64,000 nt of DNA from Fimbriiglobus ruber (GCF_002197845.1 NZ_NIDE01000007.1:1-64000); one strand, 5' to 3'. Shown: positions 34,736-43,606, counted from the stretch's first letter. Numbers and translations are program-made. Notes: generated by a model not told the origin, from the letters alone.

Positions 34736-35971
34736 ATGTCGCGCGCACCCGCCTGGACGCTTTCGTTAACGCTCACACTAGCCGCGACACTTACCGCGGT
34801 CGCCGGCGACTGGCCACGGTTCCGCGGGCCGAACGGGGCCGGGACCATCGATGAAGAAGCGGTCCCGACCAAGTGGTCGCGTGCGCAAAACGTCGTCTGG
34901 AAGGTCGAAGTCCCCGGCGTCGGGCACTCGTCGCCGATCGTGGTCAAGGGGAAGATCTTCCTCCAAAGCGCCTCGTCCGACGGGTCGCAGCGGATGCTCC
35001 ACTGCTTCGACGCCGCCTCGGGCAAACTCGACTGGACGAAGACGGTTCCGGGACAGACGGCCCCCACGCACGCCAAGAACTCGCTCGCGTCGTCCACCCC
35101 GGGGAGTGATGGCGAGCGGGTGTACGCCGTGGTCTGGTCGGGCGAGGCCGTCGCCCTGCACGCTTACGACTTCGCCGGCAAGGAACTCTGGTCGACCGCC
35201 CTCGGGGCCTACGTCAGCCAGCACGGGCCGGGCATGTCGCCGGTCGCGTACGCTGGCAAGGTGTACGTGAACTACGACCAGGACGGGGCGGCCGAGTTCG
35301 ACTGCTTCGACGGGGCGACCGGCGCGAAGAAGTGGTCGGCCCCGCGGAAGCCGTTCCGCGCGTGCTACTCGTGCCCGCTCGTCCGCGACGTCGACGGCAA
35401 GGCCGAGATCGTGAACGCCAGCACCGCCGGGCTCACCGGGTACGACCCGGACACCGGCAAGGTGATCTGGAGCTGGGACTGGAAGTTCGAGGGCATGGCC
35501 CTGCGGACGGTCGGCTCGCCGATCCTGGCGGGCGACCTCGTGGTGGCCGTCTCCGGCGACGGCGGCGGGTCGCGGAGTACGGTCGCCGTCGCCCCGAGCC
35601 CGAAACCGCGGCTGCTGTGGGAGAAGAAGAAAGACACGCCCTACGTTCCCGGCCCGCTGGTTAAAAACGATTATCTGTACTGGATTACGGACGCCGGGTT
35701 CGCCACCTGCGCGCAACTCCGCACCGGGAAGATCGTCTGGTCCGAACGGGTGTTCACGAAGCCGGTGTCGGCGTCGCCCGTGTTGGTGAACGGTAACGTC
35801 ATCGCGATCGCCGAAGACGGCAAGGCGGTCGTCTTCGCGGCGTCGCCGGACGGGCTGGACAAGGTCGCGGAAAATGCGCTCGGGGAGACGGTGTTCGCGT
35901 CCCCAGCTGTCGCGGACGGCCGGTTGTACGTCCGCGGCGCGGAACACCTGTTCTGCATCGGGAAGAAGTAA
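34736..35971 (+). CDS. Secreted PQQ-like beta-propeller protein
   Basis: A 411-residue protein with a signal peptide (APAWTLSLTLTLAATLTAVA) followed directly by DWPRFRGPNGAG, the usual start of planctomycete PQQ-like (BamB/quinoprotein-type) propellers. About seven blades show the pattern GKIFLQSASSDG…FDAASGKLDWTK, TGYDPDTGKVIWSW, and AQLRTGKIVWSERV. The catalytic residues of true PQQ dehydrogenases are not evident, so a binding or scaffold role is more likely. The 203-base gap before it is mostly unassigned sequence after the TlpA remnant. The next gene converges from the other strand. Confidence 0.88.
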   Translation: MSRAPAWTLSLTLTLAATLTAVAGDWPRFRGPNGAGTIDEEAVPTKWSRAQNVVWKVEVPGVGHSSPIVVKGKIFLQSASSDGSQRMLHCFDAASGKLDWTKTVPGQTAPTHAKNSLASSTPGSDGERVYAVVWSGEAVALHAYDFAGKELWSTALGAYVSQHGPGMSPVAYAGKVYVNYDQDGAAEFDCFDGATGAKKWSAPRKPFRACYSCPLVRDVDGKAEIVNASTAGLTGYDPDTGKVIWSWDWKFEGMALRTVGSPILAGDLVVAVSGDGGGSRSTVAVAPSPKPRLLWEKKKDTPYVPGPLVKNDYLYWITDAGFATCAQLRTGKIVWSERVFTKPVSASPVLVNGNVIAIAEDGKAVVFAASPDGLDKVAENALGETVFASPAVADGRLYVRGAEHLFCIGKK

Positions 35972-35980
35972 GCCGGCTCG

Positions 35981-36781
35981 TTACTTCGCCGGCGCGGTCG
36001 CCGCCGCTGGTAGCGCCGGCGGGACCGCGTTCAGGTTGAACAGCAGCGGCACGGCGATGAACATGGTCGCGCCACCGAGGATGGCGGTGAACGTCAGCGA
36101 GTGCCCAATGCTGTACCTGAGGACCACCCAGAACACCAGGAACCACGCCAGCAGGTGACCCAGGTTTAACAGCAGGGCGACGACGAGCGCGCCGGAGTTC
36201 GGCGACGCGACCAGCTGCAGGGCGTCTTCGCTCATCGTCCGCGGGCCGCCTTGCTCGCGGAACTGAACCGGGTCGTTGCGGTTCGGCCCGCGGTCGTAGA
36301 GGGTCTTGTCCTTCCGGTCCATCACCGCGTCGAACCGCGCCTTTTTGCCGTCCTCGTCCGTGACCAGAATCGCCGACGTGATGGTACTCGAATCGCTCAG
36401 GCGGAACGGCTTCTGGCCATCGCTGTCGACGAACGGGGCGTCCTTGGTGGCGGACAGCCGGTGGTATTTGACCGTCGTCTCCTTCGGCTTCGCGTCCTTG
36501 GTCCGCGGGTCGACGCGGACCGCCTCGAACTCGGTAATCTCCCGCGTACTCGTCGCACTGAACTCGAACAGCGTGCCGTACTTGTCCTTGTGCGAGGCCC
36601 GCGTGTTGGCGTAGACCCACAGCGTCACCACGCACGCGATCGCGACCCCGCCGACCAGGGCGCGGAGCGGCAACCGGTCGGCCACGTCGCTGTACAGATA
36701 CCCCTGGATGAAGATCGACACACCCCAGAACAGCGCGGTCAGCGCGAGGGCGGTGAGGGCGAACGTGAGAACGAGCGTCAC
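35981..36781 (-). CDS. Conserved membrane protein, unknown function
   Basis: A 266-residue protein not recognised as a named family. Two N-terminal membrane helices (LVLTFALTALALTALFWGVS and ALVGGVAIACVVTLWVYANT) are followed by a soluble domain of about 130 residues (KDKYGTLFEFSATSTREITE) and two C-terminal helices (LLNLGHLLAWFLVFWVVLRY and FTAILGGATMFIAVPLLF). It ends in an Ala/Pro-rich tail. The soluble part would face the periplasm if the N-terminus is cytoplasmic. The convergent propeller gene ends only 9 bases away. Confidence 0.65.
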   Translation of the reverse strand: MTLVLTFALTALALTALFWGVSIFIQGYLYSDVADRLPLRALVGGVAIACVVTLWVYANTRASHKDKYGTLFEFSATSTREITEFEAVRVDPRTKDAKPKETTVKYHRLSATKDAPFVDSDGQKPFRLSDSSTITSAILVTDEDGKKARFDAVMDRKDKTLYDRGPNRNDPVQFREQGGPRTMSEDALQLVASPNSGALVVALLLNLGHLLAWFLVFWVVLRYSIGHSLTFTAILGGATMFIAVPLLFNLNAVPPALPAAATAPAK

Positions 36782-37015
36782 GGAGAGGCTCCCGGGCCGG
36801 AGGTCGGTGCGAACGGGGTTATCCTCCGCACGCGGCCCGGTAGCGTCAACCGGGAAAGCGCGGGGTCTGCTCGTATCCTTCGAACAGGCCGTGCGCAGGT
36901 TTCATGGGAAACGCCCCAAGAAGCCGAGCCTGATTCCTCAGTACGGGCAGCGGTTTTCGGTCGTGGACGGGGTGCGGCCCTGCGGTTAAAGTTGGGGGCC
37001 ACCCAGGAGACCGCC

Positions 37016-38407
37016 ATGCCGGCACCTTCCCGCCGATTCAGCCGCCGGACATTTCTTACCGAATCCACGGCAGCCGCGGCCCTGACCGCCGCGTCTTACA
37101 GCCGCGTTTACGGGGCGACCGAGCGCGTCGGGGTCGGGTTCATCGGGTACGGGCTGATCGGCAATCGCCACGTTACCGACTTCCTGAAGGAACCCGACGT
37201 CGATCCGGTGGCGGCGGCCGAAGTCCACCGCGGGCGGTTGGCCGAGGCGGTCGCCGCCACCGGCGGGCGGGCGAAAGGGGAAGCCGACTTCCGCCGGTTG
37301 CTCGACGACAAGGCGGTCCACGCGGTCGTCGTCTCCACGCCCGACCACTGGCACGTGCCGATGGCCCTACTCGCGTGTGCGGCCGGGAAGGACGTGTACG
37401 TCGAGAAGCCGATGAGCCTATTCGTCCGCGAGGGCCGGTGGCTCGCGGACGCTGCCAAGCGAACCGGCCGGGTCGTGCAGGTCGGCACCCAGCAGCGGTC
37501 CGGGAAGCACTACCAGCGGGCCCGCGATTTGATCCAGGGCGGTGCGATCGGGAAGGTCGTCTCGGTCCGGTGCCAATCGCTGCGGAACGCCTACCCCGGC
37601 TTCGGCAACCCGCCCGACCAGGACCCGCCGGCCGACCTCGACTGGGACCAGTGGCTCGGGCCGGCTCCGGCCCGGAAGTACAACCCGCACCGGGGGATTT
37701 ACTTCTTCCGCTGGATGTGGGACACGGCCGGCGGTCAGATGACCAACATCGGGGCTCACCATTTCGACGTGGCGGACTGGATTCTCGGGCTCGGGACGCT
37801 GAAAGCCGTATCAAGTTCCGGCGGTCGGTTCGCCCTGACTGACAATTTCGAGACGCCGGACACGCAGGACGCCCTGTTCGAGTTCGACGGCTGGACGGCA
37901 TCCTGGATGCTGAGGGAGTGCAGCCGCGGGGCGTATGCCCCTTACCCGCTGGAGTTTTTCGGCACGAAGGGCAGTCTGGGCATCACCCGGCAAGGGTTCC
38001 TGGTCACACCCGATCTCGACACCCCGGCGGTGAACACGATTCCGGGGGTATCGTCCGGACATCCGGCCGGCGGCCCCAAGCCCATCAAGGTCGTCGGCGG
38101 CCCGCGACCCCGGACCGAGGCAATCACCGACCAGACCGGCAGCGAAGATGAGCAGTTCCGCGGCCACGTCCGGAACTTCCTCGACTGCGTGAAGTCGCGG
38201 ACGGCGCCGCACTCGGACGCCGAAAGCGGCCACCGCGTAGCGACACTTTGCCACCTCGCGAACCTGTCCCTCCGGCTCGGCCGGAAACTTCGCTGGGACG
38301 CCAAAACGGAGACGGTGATTGACGATGCGGAAGCGAACCGGGCACTCGTGCGGTCGTACCGGGCGCCGTGGGACCGGGAATTGAAGGCGATCGGGGTGGG
38401 TACGTGA
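37016..38407 (+). CDS. Tat-exported Gfo/Idh/MocA-family oxidoreductase
   Basis: A 463-residue NAD(P)-dependent sugar/inositol dehydrogenase-like protein. The N-terminus has a twin-arginine signal (SRRFSRRTFLTESTAAAALT), common for this family in planctomycetes. The Rossmann domain starts VGVGFIGYGLIGNRHVTDF; PDHWHVPMALLACAAGKDVY and VEKPM give the conserved EKP motif, and QVGTQQRSGKHYQRA is typical. The C-terminal domain has GGQMTNIGAHHFDVADWILG. The ATG at 37016 follows AGGAGA. The 234-base gap upstream holds no gene. The substrate is likely a sugar derivative; no pathway partners are adjacent. Confidence 0.93.
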   Translation: MPAPSRRFSRRTFLTESTAAAALTAASYSRVYGATERVGVGFIGYGLIGNRHVTDFLKEPDVDPVAAAEVHRGRLAEAVAATGGRAKGEADFRRLLDDKAVHAVVVSTPDHWHVPMALLACAAGKDVYVEKPMSLFVREGRWLADAAKRTGRVVQVGTQQRSGKHYQRARDLIQGGAIGKVVSVRCQSLRNAYPGFGNPPDQDPPADLDWDQWLGPAPARKYNPHRGIYFFRWMWDTAGGQMTNIGAHHFDVADWILGLGTLKAVSSSGGRFALTDNFETPDTQDALFEFDGWTASWMLRECSRGAYAPYPLEFFGTKGSLGITRQGFLVTPDLDTPAVNTIPGVSSGHPAGGPKPIKVVGGPRPRTEAITDQTGSEDEQFRGHVRNFLDCVKSRTAPHSDAESGHRVATLCHLANLSLRLGRKLRWDAKTETVIDDAEANRALVRSYRAPWDRELKAIGVGT

Positions 38408-38566
38408 TGGGCCGACAGTTGGCGCCCGCCTCGATTCCGGCTTTCCTTCCCCGTCACCTTCTCCGGTTTCTCATTTGATTGCGGCCGCGTCCGTGCCCAT
38501 CATAGTCCCGGTGCGGACCCGGTCCGCTCGCGACCCGCTCGCCCCATTTCTCGGAGGAACCGTTAC

Positions 38567-39643
38567 ATGCGTCCCCTGTTCGCACTCCTGGCCGCCGCGG
38601 TCGTCGCCGCGTCGGCCGTCCCGGCCCGCGCCGCCGAGACCGGCCTGGAAAAAGGCACCCCGGCCCTGAAGTCCGTCTCCGCGCTCGCGTTCAGCCCGGA
38701 CGGCATCCTGTTCATCGGCGACTCGCAGGCCGGCACCATCTACGCCGTCGGCACCGACGACACGAAGTCCGCCTCTGCCGGCGACGTGGCGGTTGATAAT
38801 CTGGGCGACAAGGTCGGATCCGCGCTCGGCACCACCGCGGCCAACGTCACGATCAACGACGTGAAGGTGAACCCGGCCAGTGGCAACATTTATCTGGCCG
38901 TCACCCGCGGTAAAGGCGCGGAGGCGACCCCGGTCATCGCCCGGCTCGACCGGACGAGCGGCAACGTCGCCGAATTCCCGCTGAAGGACGTGCCGTGCGC
39001 CAAGGTCACCGTCCCGAACGCGGTGGTCGGCAACAAGCGCCAGGAGGCGTTCACCAGCCTCGCGTTCGTCGACGGGAGGGTCATCGTCGCCGGGTTGTCG
39101 AACGAAGAGTTCGCGTCCACCCTGCGGGCGCTCCCGTTCCCGTTCAAGGACGCGGACAAGGGCACCAGCGTCGAGATCTTCCACGGCGCGCACGGCAAGC
39201 TCGAAACGCAGGCGCCGGTCCGCACGTTCGTCGCGTACAAGATCAGCGGCGCAGACTACCTACTGGCCGCTTACACCTGTACCCCGCTCGTCAAGGTTCC
39301 CCTCGCCGACCTCAAGCCGGGCCAAAAGGTGAAGGGCACGACCATCGCCGAACTCGGCAACGGCAACCGGCCGCTCGATATGATCGTTTACAACAAGGAC
39401 GGCAAGGATTACATCCTTCTGGCCAACGACAAGCGCGGCGTGATGAAGATCCTGATCGACGGGTTCGACTCGGCCGAGCCGATCACCGCCCGCCCGAAAG
39501 GCGCGACGGCCGGCGTTAAGTACGAAACGATCAAGGAACTGACCGGCGTCCTCCAGCTCGACAAGCTCGACGCCGGCCGGGCCCTCGTCCTCGCCCAGGC
39601 GGCGGACAAGACCCTGTCCCTGAAGTCGGTCCCGCTGCCGTAA
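38567..39643 (+). CDS. Secreted beta-propeller-like protein, unknown function
   Basis: A 358-residue exported protein with the signal peptide RPLFALLAAAVVAASAVPAR. The mature part shows propeller-type repeats: SALAFSPDGILFIGDSQAGT, INDVKVNPASGNIYLAVTRG, FTSLAFVDGRVIVAGLSNEE, and NRPLDMIVYNKDGKDYILLA. No catalytic motif or cofactor site is evident. It is followed by a palindromic element and a second small secreted protein; the two may or may not be co-transcribed. Propeller assignment rests on the repeat pattern only. Confidence 0.8.
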   Translation: MRPLFALLAAAVVAASAVPARAAETGLEKGTPALKSVSALAFSPDGILFIGDSQAGTIYAVGTDDTKSASAGDVAVDNLGDKVGSALGTTAANVTINDVKVNPASGNIYLAVTRGKGAEATPVIARLDRTSGNVAEFPLKDVPCAKVTVPNAVVGNKRQEAFTSLAFVDGRVIVAGLSNEEFASTLRALPFPFKDADKGTSVEIFHGAHGKLETQAPVRTFVAYKISGADYLLAAYTCTPLVKVPLADLKPGQKVKGTTIAELGNGNRPLDMIVYNKDGKDYILLANDKRGVMKILIDGFDSAEPITARPKGATAGVKYETIKELTGVLQLDKLDAGRALVLAQAADKTLSLKSVPLP

Positions 39644-39647
39644 GCAT

Positions 39648-39752
39648 TTTTCGCCGCAGATTTGCGCAGATGAACGCGGATTAGATCAGAAGAAGAGAAG
39701 AGAGTTCTGTTCTTTTCTGGTCCGCGTTCTCGGTGTTGATCTGCGGCGAAAA
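39648..39752. repeat. Palindromic repeat, copy A
   Basis: Ends TTTTCGCCGCAGAT and ATCTGCGGCGAAAA are exact reverse complements; a second inner pair is GAACGCGGA/TCCGCGTTC. The same words occur at 40361-40438, so two copies of one dispersed element bracket the gene at 39825-40346. Confidence 0.75.
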
Positions 39753-39824
39753 CTCTTTATTATCTCCCGACCCGCCGCGTTGTCGTTGGCGCACTTCCGC
39801 CGGACTATAGGTAGGAAACCTCTG

Positions 39825-40346
39825 ATGAATCGCATCAGCATCGTCTGCCTCGCTGTCGTCGTGAGTGGTCTGCCGGTTTGGGCCGCGGAGCCGTCCAAGG
39901 AGGCGGTGAGGAAACTCGCCGCGGAAGTGGGCGATGCGACCGTCGCCGGGGATTACGCCAAAGTCATCGATAACACGTACCCCACTCTGGTCAAGGAACT
40001 CGGCGGCCGTGACAAGGCGCTCGCGGCCGCCGAAGCGGCCATGAAGCAACTCGCGGCCAAGGGGTTTGCCATCAAGAAATACGAGGTTGGCGAACCGGAC
40101 AAGTTTTACACCGAAGGCGACAACACGTTCGTCGTCCTACCGGCGGTGTTGCACATGGCGCTTCCCGTGGGCAAGATCCGCACCAAGTCGTACCTCCTCG
40201 GCATCTCGTCCGATGGCGGAAAAACGTGGAAGTTTCTCGACGGCACCAGCCTTCAGAGGAAGGAGTTCCGCGAGCGGGTACTGCCCAAAATGCCGGCCGA
40301 CCTGAAGCTGCCGGAAATGAGCAAGCCCGAGATCGAGAAGAATTAA
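39825..40346 (+). CDS. Small secreted protein, unknown function
   Basis: A 173-residue protein. The ATG at 39825 has AGGA upstream and starts a signal peptide (NRISIVCLAVVVSGLPVWAA). The mature part is helical then beta-rich (EAVRKLAAEVGDATVAGDYA; ADKFYTEG-like region EVGEPDKFYTEGDNTFVVLP; YLLGISSDGGKTWKFLDGTS) and ends KLPEMSKPEIEKN. The pattern resembles small NTF2-like or DUF-type exported proteins of planctomycetes, but no family is claimed. It is enclosed by two copies of one palindromic element. Confidence 0.75.
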   Translation: MNRISIVCLAVVVSGLPVWAAEPSKEAVRKLAAEVGDATVAGDYAKVIDNTYPTLVKELGGRDKALAAAEAAMKQLAAKGFAIKKYEVGEPDKFYTEGDNTFVVLPAVLHMALPVGKIRTKSYLLGISSDGGKTWKFLDGTSLQRKEFRERVLPKMPADLKLPEMSKPEIEKN

Positions 40347-40360
40347 AACACCCAAGCTGT

Positions 40361-40438
40361 TTCGCCGCCGATGAACGCGGATCAGAAAAGAATTCCGCTT
40401 TCTGATCCGCGTTCATCGGCGCAAATCTGCGGCGAAAA
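40361..40438. repeat. Palindromic repeat, copy B
   Basis: TTCGCCGCCGATGAACGCGG(+ATCAGAAA) pairs with the right arm (40399-40436) apart from an 8-base insertion. The minus-strand QueA-like gene reads into it: its last 18 or so codons are encoded by this repeat. Confidence 0.75.
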
Positions 40439-41488
40439 ATATTCGCGTCGCCCGTATTCCCGCTCGATGAAAACCGAATCGCCAAACTCGTGCGTCCGGT
40501 AGTCGCCCGCCTGGAGGGCGACGTTCACCCGGTCTAAAACGGCGTCGGCCGCGAACGCCCGCAGCAGTTCGTAGTGGCTGGTGTCCGGTTCGTGGGTGCC
40601 CGAGAGTATCGCGTCCGCGACGCACAAGCGGGTGGCCGCGCCAATGCGCTGCGTGGCTACCCCATCGCCGGCGCGGACCCGGCCGTCGGCGAGGGCCGCG
40701 TGTTCGAGAGCACGCACGACGGTCGTGCCGATCGCGACGACCCGGCTGCCGCGGGCCCGGGTCAGGCGGACCGCGAGGGCGGTGGCCGCCGGGATGTGGT
40801 AGGGCTCGTCGAACGGCAGCCGCCGGTCCAGTTCGGGGTCGCCCGTGGACGAAATCCCGGCCGCGTGCGTGAGCGTGGCGAATCCGACGCCGCGGGCACG
40901 GAACCCCTCAAGGACGTGCCAGTCCAGCGCGAAGCCGGCCGATGGCGACTCGAACGCCACCGGCGGACCGGCGACGGGCGTCCACACATCCCACAGAGCT
41001 AGCGGCACCGGCATGTGTGCGTACTGGATCGGCCGCCCGTGGCGGGCCAGACCGGCCCAGATCGCGTCCGGTGTCCCGTCGAAGCGGAGCCCGACCAGGC
41101 GGGCGTGGCCGAGGCGGCGCTCGACCGTCGCCACGAGCGGGCTGAGGGTGAGCCGGTCGCCCGGATCGAGGACCGGCGGCGGCGGGCGGTCTTCGGTGCG
41201 CGCGTGGTAATCGCCCGCGCCGAACACGACGGCGACGAACTGGCGGACGTCGTCCGCCGCCAGCGACCGCCGGCCCGCGAGCCGAACTTCGACGGGCTCG
41301 CCGCTCCGCACGTGGACGCCCTGAAGACTGGCGGGCAGCGTTGCCGCGTCGTTGGCGACGACCAGATCACCCGGCCGCAGGAATTCGACGAGCGCGGACC
41401 TGACGGCGTGGGTCATCGCGCCGAAGCGATCGACCACCAGTAACTTCGCCAGCGGCGGCCGCTGGACGGGACTGTCGGCGGCGATCAT
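40382..41488 (-). CDS. QueA-like S-adenosylmethionine:tRNA ribosyltransferase-isomerase homologue
   Basis: A 368-residue protein of the QueA family, whose canonical member moves the ribosyl part of SAM to 7-aminomethyl-deazaguanine in tRNA (queuosine synthesis). Visible are RPGDLVVANDAATLPASLQG (QueA-like FxPGDLLVxNDTxVxPARL), GRPIQYAHMPVPLALWDVWT (compare the family's H-x-QY region) and VGFATLTHAAGISSTGDPEL and HIPAATALAV. Several positions differ from classical QueA (for example NDAATLPASL for NDTKVIPARL), so this may be a paralogue with another substrate. The last 18 residues (FSPQICADERGSESGILF) come from a palindromic repeat. It overlaps the SDR gene by four bases. Confidence 0.85.
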   Translation of the reverse strand: MIAADSPVQRPPLAKLLVVDRFGAMTHAVRSALVEFLRPGDLVVANDAATLPASLQGVHVRSGEPVEVRLAGRRSLAADDVRQFVAVVFGAGDYHARTEDRPPPPVLDPGDRLTLSPLVATVERRLGHARLVGLRFDGTPDAIWAGLARHGRPIQYAHMPVPLALWDVWTPVAGPPVAFESPSAGFALDWHVLEGFRARGVGFATLTHAAGISSTGDPELDRRLPFDEPYHIPAATALAVRLTRARGSRVVAIGTTVVRALEHAALADGRVRAGDGVATQRIGAATRLCVADAILSGTHEPDTSHYELLRAFAADAVLDRVNVALQAGDYRTHEFGDSVFIEREYGRREYFSPQICADERGSESGILF

Positions 41489-42252
41489 AAGGCACCTCCC
41501 GCGTTCCGGTCACCGGCGCCTACACCTGACGCGAGAATGGATCCGGGCAGGGCGGCGCGAATGGCGTCGGCCAGTTCACGCGCGGCTGTTTCCGGGCGCT
41601 TCAACGTCGTGGGGTCCGCGTCGGGAATCGCGGCCTGGTGCATCGGCGTGTCCATGTCGCCCGGGTCGACCGACAGAAAGCGCACGCCCTCTGCCGCGAG
41701 TTCGGCGTCCCAGATCGCCGTCATGTGGCGGAGGGCCGCCTTGCTCGCGCCGTACGCACCCCAGCGCGGGTACGCATTGACCGCCGCGTCGCTCGACACG
41801 TTTAGCACTACCGCCCCGCTCCCCTCGCGGGCCGACGCGGCCAGCGCGCCGAGGACCGCCTTCGTCAACCGGAACGGTCCGAGCAGGTTCGTGGCGAGGG
41901 CGCGTTCCAGGTCCTCGCAGTCCGTGTCGCCGAGCAGCCGCAGCGGCACCGGCCCCAGGTCCGAGGCGTTGTTGACCAGAACGTCCAACCCGCCCAGTTC
42001 GCCGACGATTTGCAGGGCGAGGAGGTAGATGTCCTCTTTCTTGGACACGTCCCCCACGATCCCCTTCGCCCCGGGATTCGCTTCCGCAACTTGCACGACA
42101 CGCTCCGGGGTGCGGGCGACGAACGCCACCCGTGCCCCGCGCCCGAGCAATTCCCGAACGAGTGCCAGGCCCAGTCCGGAGGTGCCGCCCGTGACGGCCA
42201 CCCGCAGGCCCGCGAAGTGATCCGGCGACTCGGAATGCCAAGATGGTTCCAT
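41485..42252 (-). CDS. Short-chain dehydrogenase/reductase (SDR)
   Basis: A 255-residue classical SDR, NAD(P)-dependent. The cofactor motif is VAVTGGTSGLGLALVRELLG; VLVNNASDLG is the NNAG-type motif; VVLNVSSDAAVNAYPRWGAY plus GASK supplies the catalytic Ser and Tyr-x3-Lys. The C-terminus ends with the substrate-loop region (VDPGDMDTPMHQAAIPDADP). It is the first gene of a minus-strand pair; its stop overlaps the start of the QueA-like gene (ATGA), so the two are coupled. The divergent HTH regulator begins 121 bases away and may control the pair. Confidence 0.92.
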   Translation of the reverse strand: MEPSWHSESPDHFAGLRVAVTGGTSGLGLALVRELLGRGARVAFVARTPERVVQVAEANPGAKGIVGDVSKKEDIYLLALQIVGELGGLDVLVNNASDLGPVPLRLLGDTDCEDLERALATNLLGPFRLTKAVLGALAASAREGSGAVVLNVSSDAAVNAYPRWGAYGASKAALRHMTAIWDAELAAEGVRFLSVDPGDMDTPMHQAAIPDADPTTLKRPETAARELADAIRAALPGSILASGVGAGDRNAGGAL

Positions 42253-42307
42253 GACTCGACTCCGTGAGGAGTTACCAGCCCGCTCGTAACCGAAGTGCGG
42301 CGGGTTG

Positions 42308-42352
42308 CATAAGAGCCGGTCGGCCCTTATGATTTACCAAGTTGATGCTTGG
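42308..42352. promoter_or_regulatory. Inverted repeats between SDR operon and regulator
   Basis: Two short inverted repeats lie in the divergent spacer: CATAAG…CTTATG (42308-42331) and CCAAG-TTGATG-CTTGG (42337-42352). Either could be an operator for the adjacent regulator. The spacer is lower in GC than the genes. Position is the main evidence. Confidence 0.45.
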
Positions 42353-42373
42353 ATAATAGACGGGGTCGCAAAT

Positions 42374-43075
42374 ATGTCAAGCGACGACTTGGAAAACTCG
42401 CCGCGTTCGGCCGCGGACCGCTTCCTGTTACTACTGAAGACCCGTGGGCCGCAAACCGCGGCCGACCTGGGGACCGCCGCCGGCGTCACCGGGGAGGCTG
42501 CCCGGCAGCAACTCGTCCGGCTCGCGGCTTCCGGCCTCGTCGTGGCGGCGGCGGAGCCCCGCGGCGTCGGCCGGCCGACCCAGGTGTGGACGTTGACCGC
42601 TGCCGGGAACGCCCGATTCCCGGACGCGCACGCCGAACTCACCGCCCACCTCATCCAGACGATCCGGACGCAATTGGGCGAAGACGTACTCGACCGATTG
42701 ATCGACGCGCGGGCGGCCGAGTCGAAGGCGGCTTACGCGGCGGCGCTGGACGGGTCGGCCGACCTAGGCGAGAAGGTGGCCCGGCTCGCCCAGGCGCGGA
42801 CGCGCGAAGGGTACATGGCGGAGTCTCAGGCGGAGGGGCGGGGTTATCTCCTGGTCGAGAATCACTGCCCGATTTGCGTGGCCGCGACGGCCTGCCAGGG
42901 GTTCTGCCGGGCCGAACTCGACACGTTCCGCGAAGTGCTGGGGCAGGACGCGGCCGTCGAGCGGACCGAACACATTGTTCAAGGGGATCGGCGCTGCGCG
43001 TACCGGATCTCGCTCAATACCAGATCCGAAAGTGAGCCGAGACGCCGAAAGAGCCGGGATGAAAAACCCAGTTGA
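42374..43075 (+). CDS. HTH transcriptional regulator with cysteine cluster (SufR/DeoR-like)
   Basis: A 233-residue regulator. The winged helix lies at about residues 10-80 (LLLLKTRGPQTAADLGTAAG; GEAARQQLVRLAASGLV; RPTQVWTLTAAGNARF). The C-terminal half has C-P-I-C-x6-C-x3-C (NHCPICVAATACQGFCRAEL), with a further cysteine at RRCAYRI, as in SufR-type repressors that bind an Fe-S cluster. The ATG at 42374 is chosen because it begins the conserved part; an upstream ATG at 42329 is possible. It is divergent from the SDR/QueA-like operon and may sense iron-sulfur or redox state. Confidence 0.85.
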   Translation: MSSDDLENSPRSAADRFLLLLKTRGPQTAADLGTAAGVTGEAARQQLVRLAASGLVVAAAEPRGVGRPTQVWTLTAAGNARFPDAHAELTAHLIQTIRTQLGEDVLDRLIDARAAESKAAYAAALDGSADLGEKVARLAQARTREGYMAESQAEGRGYLLVENHCPICVAATACQGFCRAELDTFREVLGQDAAVERTEHIVQGDRRCAYRISLNTRSESEPRRRKSRDEKPS

Positions 43076-43159
43076 ATAGTCGTCAAACACACATCTCGAA
43101 ATTCCGGAACGTCGGCAAACTTCCACCCCCCCAACGAGACCGCGGGCGAGTACGAAAGT

Positions 43160-43483
43160 GTGGCCGCGGCCGTGAAGTACGCGGGCGCCCACTTGGACCG
43201 CCGACTGACGGCCGACGAACTGGGGGGCGTCGCCGGATTGTCCGCTTATCAAGCCGACCAAAAAATCCGTCACCTGTTTCGGTTGACGACCGGACAGTTA
43301 CTACTCAAGCTCCGCATGGATTCGGCCGCCGAACAACTCCGGGACACCAACCTGACGATTGTCGAGATCGGATTCGCGTGCGGGTACGCCGACCAGAGTT
43401 CGTTCACACGGCAGTTCCGGTCGACAACCGGGTTGACGCCCGGTGAGTACCGCCGGACGTTCCGCCCGACTTCGGGGCACTGA
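43160..43483 (+). CDS. AraC-type HTH domain protein or fragment
   Basis: Encodes about 107 residues that are essentially a complete AraC C-terminal DNA-binding domain: LTADELGGVAGLSAYQADQK and LRDTNLTIVEIGFACGYADQ plus SSFTRQFRSTTGLTPGEYRR. The frame is open back to 43076, just after the regulator's stop, but has no ATG; GTG at 43160 is the best start. The ligand-binding domain usual in the family is absent, so it is either a short stand-alone HTH protein or the surviving end of a broken gene. Confidence 0.65.
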   Translation: MAAAVKYAGAHLDRRLTADELGGVAGLSAYQADQKIRHLFRLTTGQLLLKLRMDSAAEQLRDTNLTIVEIGFACGYADQSSFTRQFRSTTGLTPGEYRRTFRPTSGH

Positions 43484-43606
43484 AGCGGATCATCGTTATT
43501 CGTTGCGAACGCGCTCCGTCGTACACCCTCACTCAACTGACCTATCGCTCCCGCCCAGACGGCATTACCTTCTCCTTTCTTCAACGTCTCACAAAGAGGC
43601 GATATT

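Noticed and set aside
34778-35947. A 389-codon frame on the minus strand opposite the PQQ-like gene
   Set aside because: It is antisense to a clear propeller gene and has the Arg/Pro/Gly composition of a GC-rich shadow frame.
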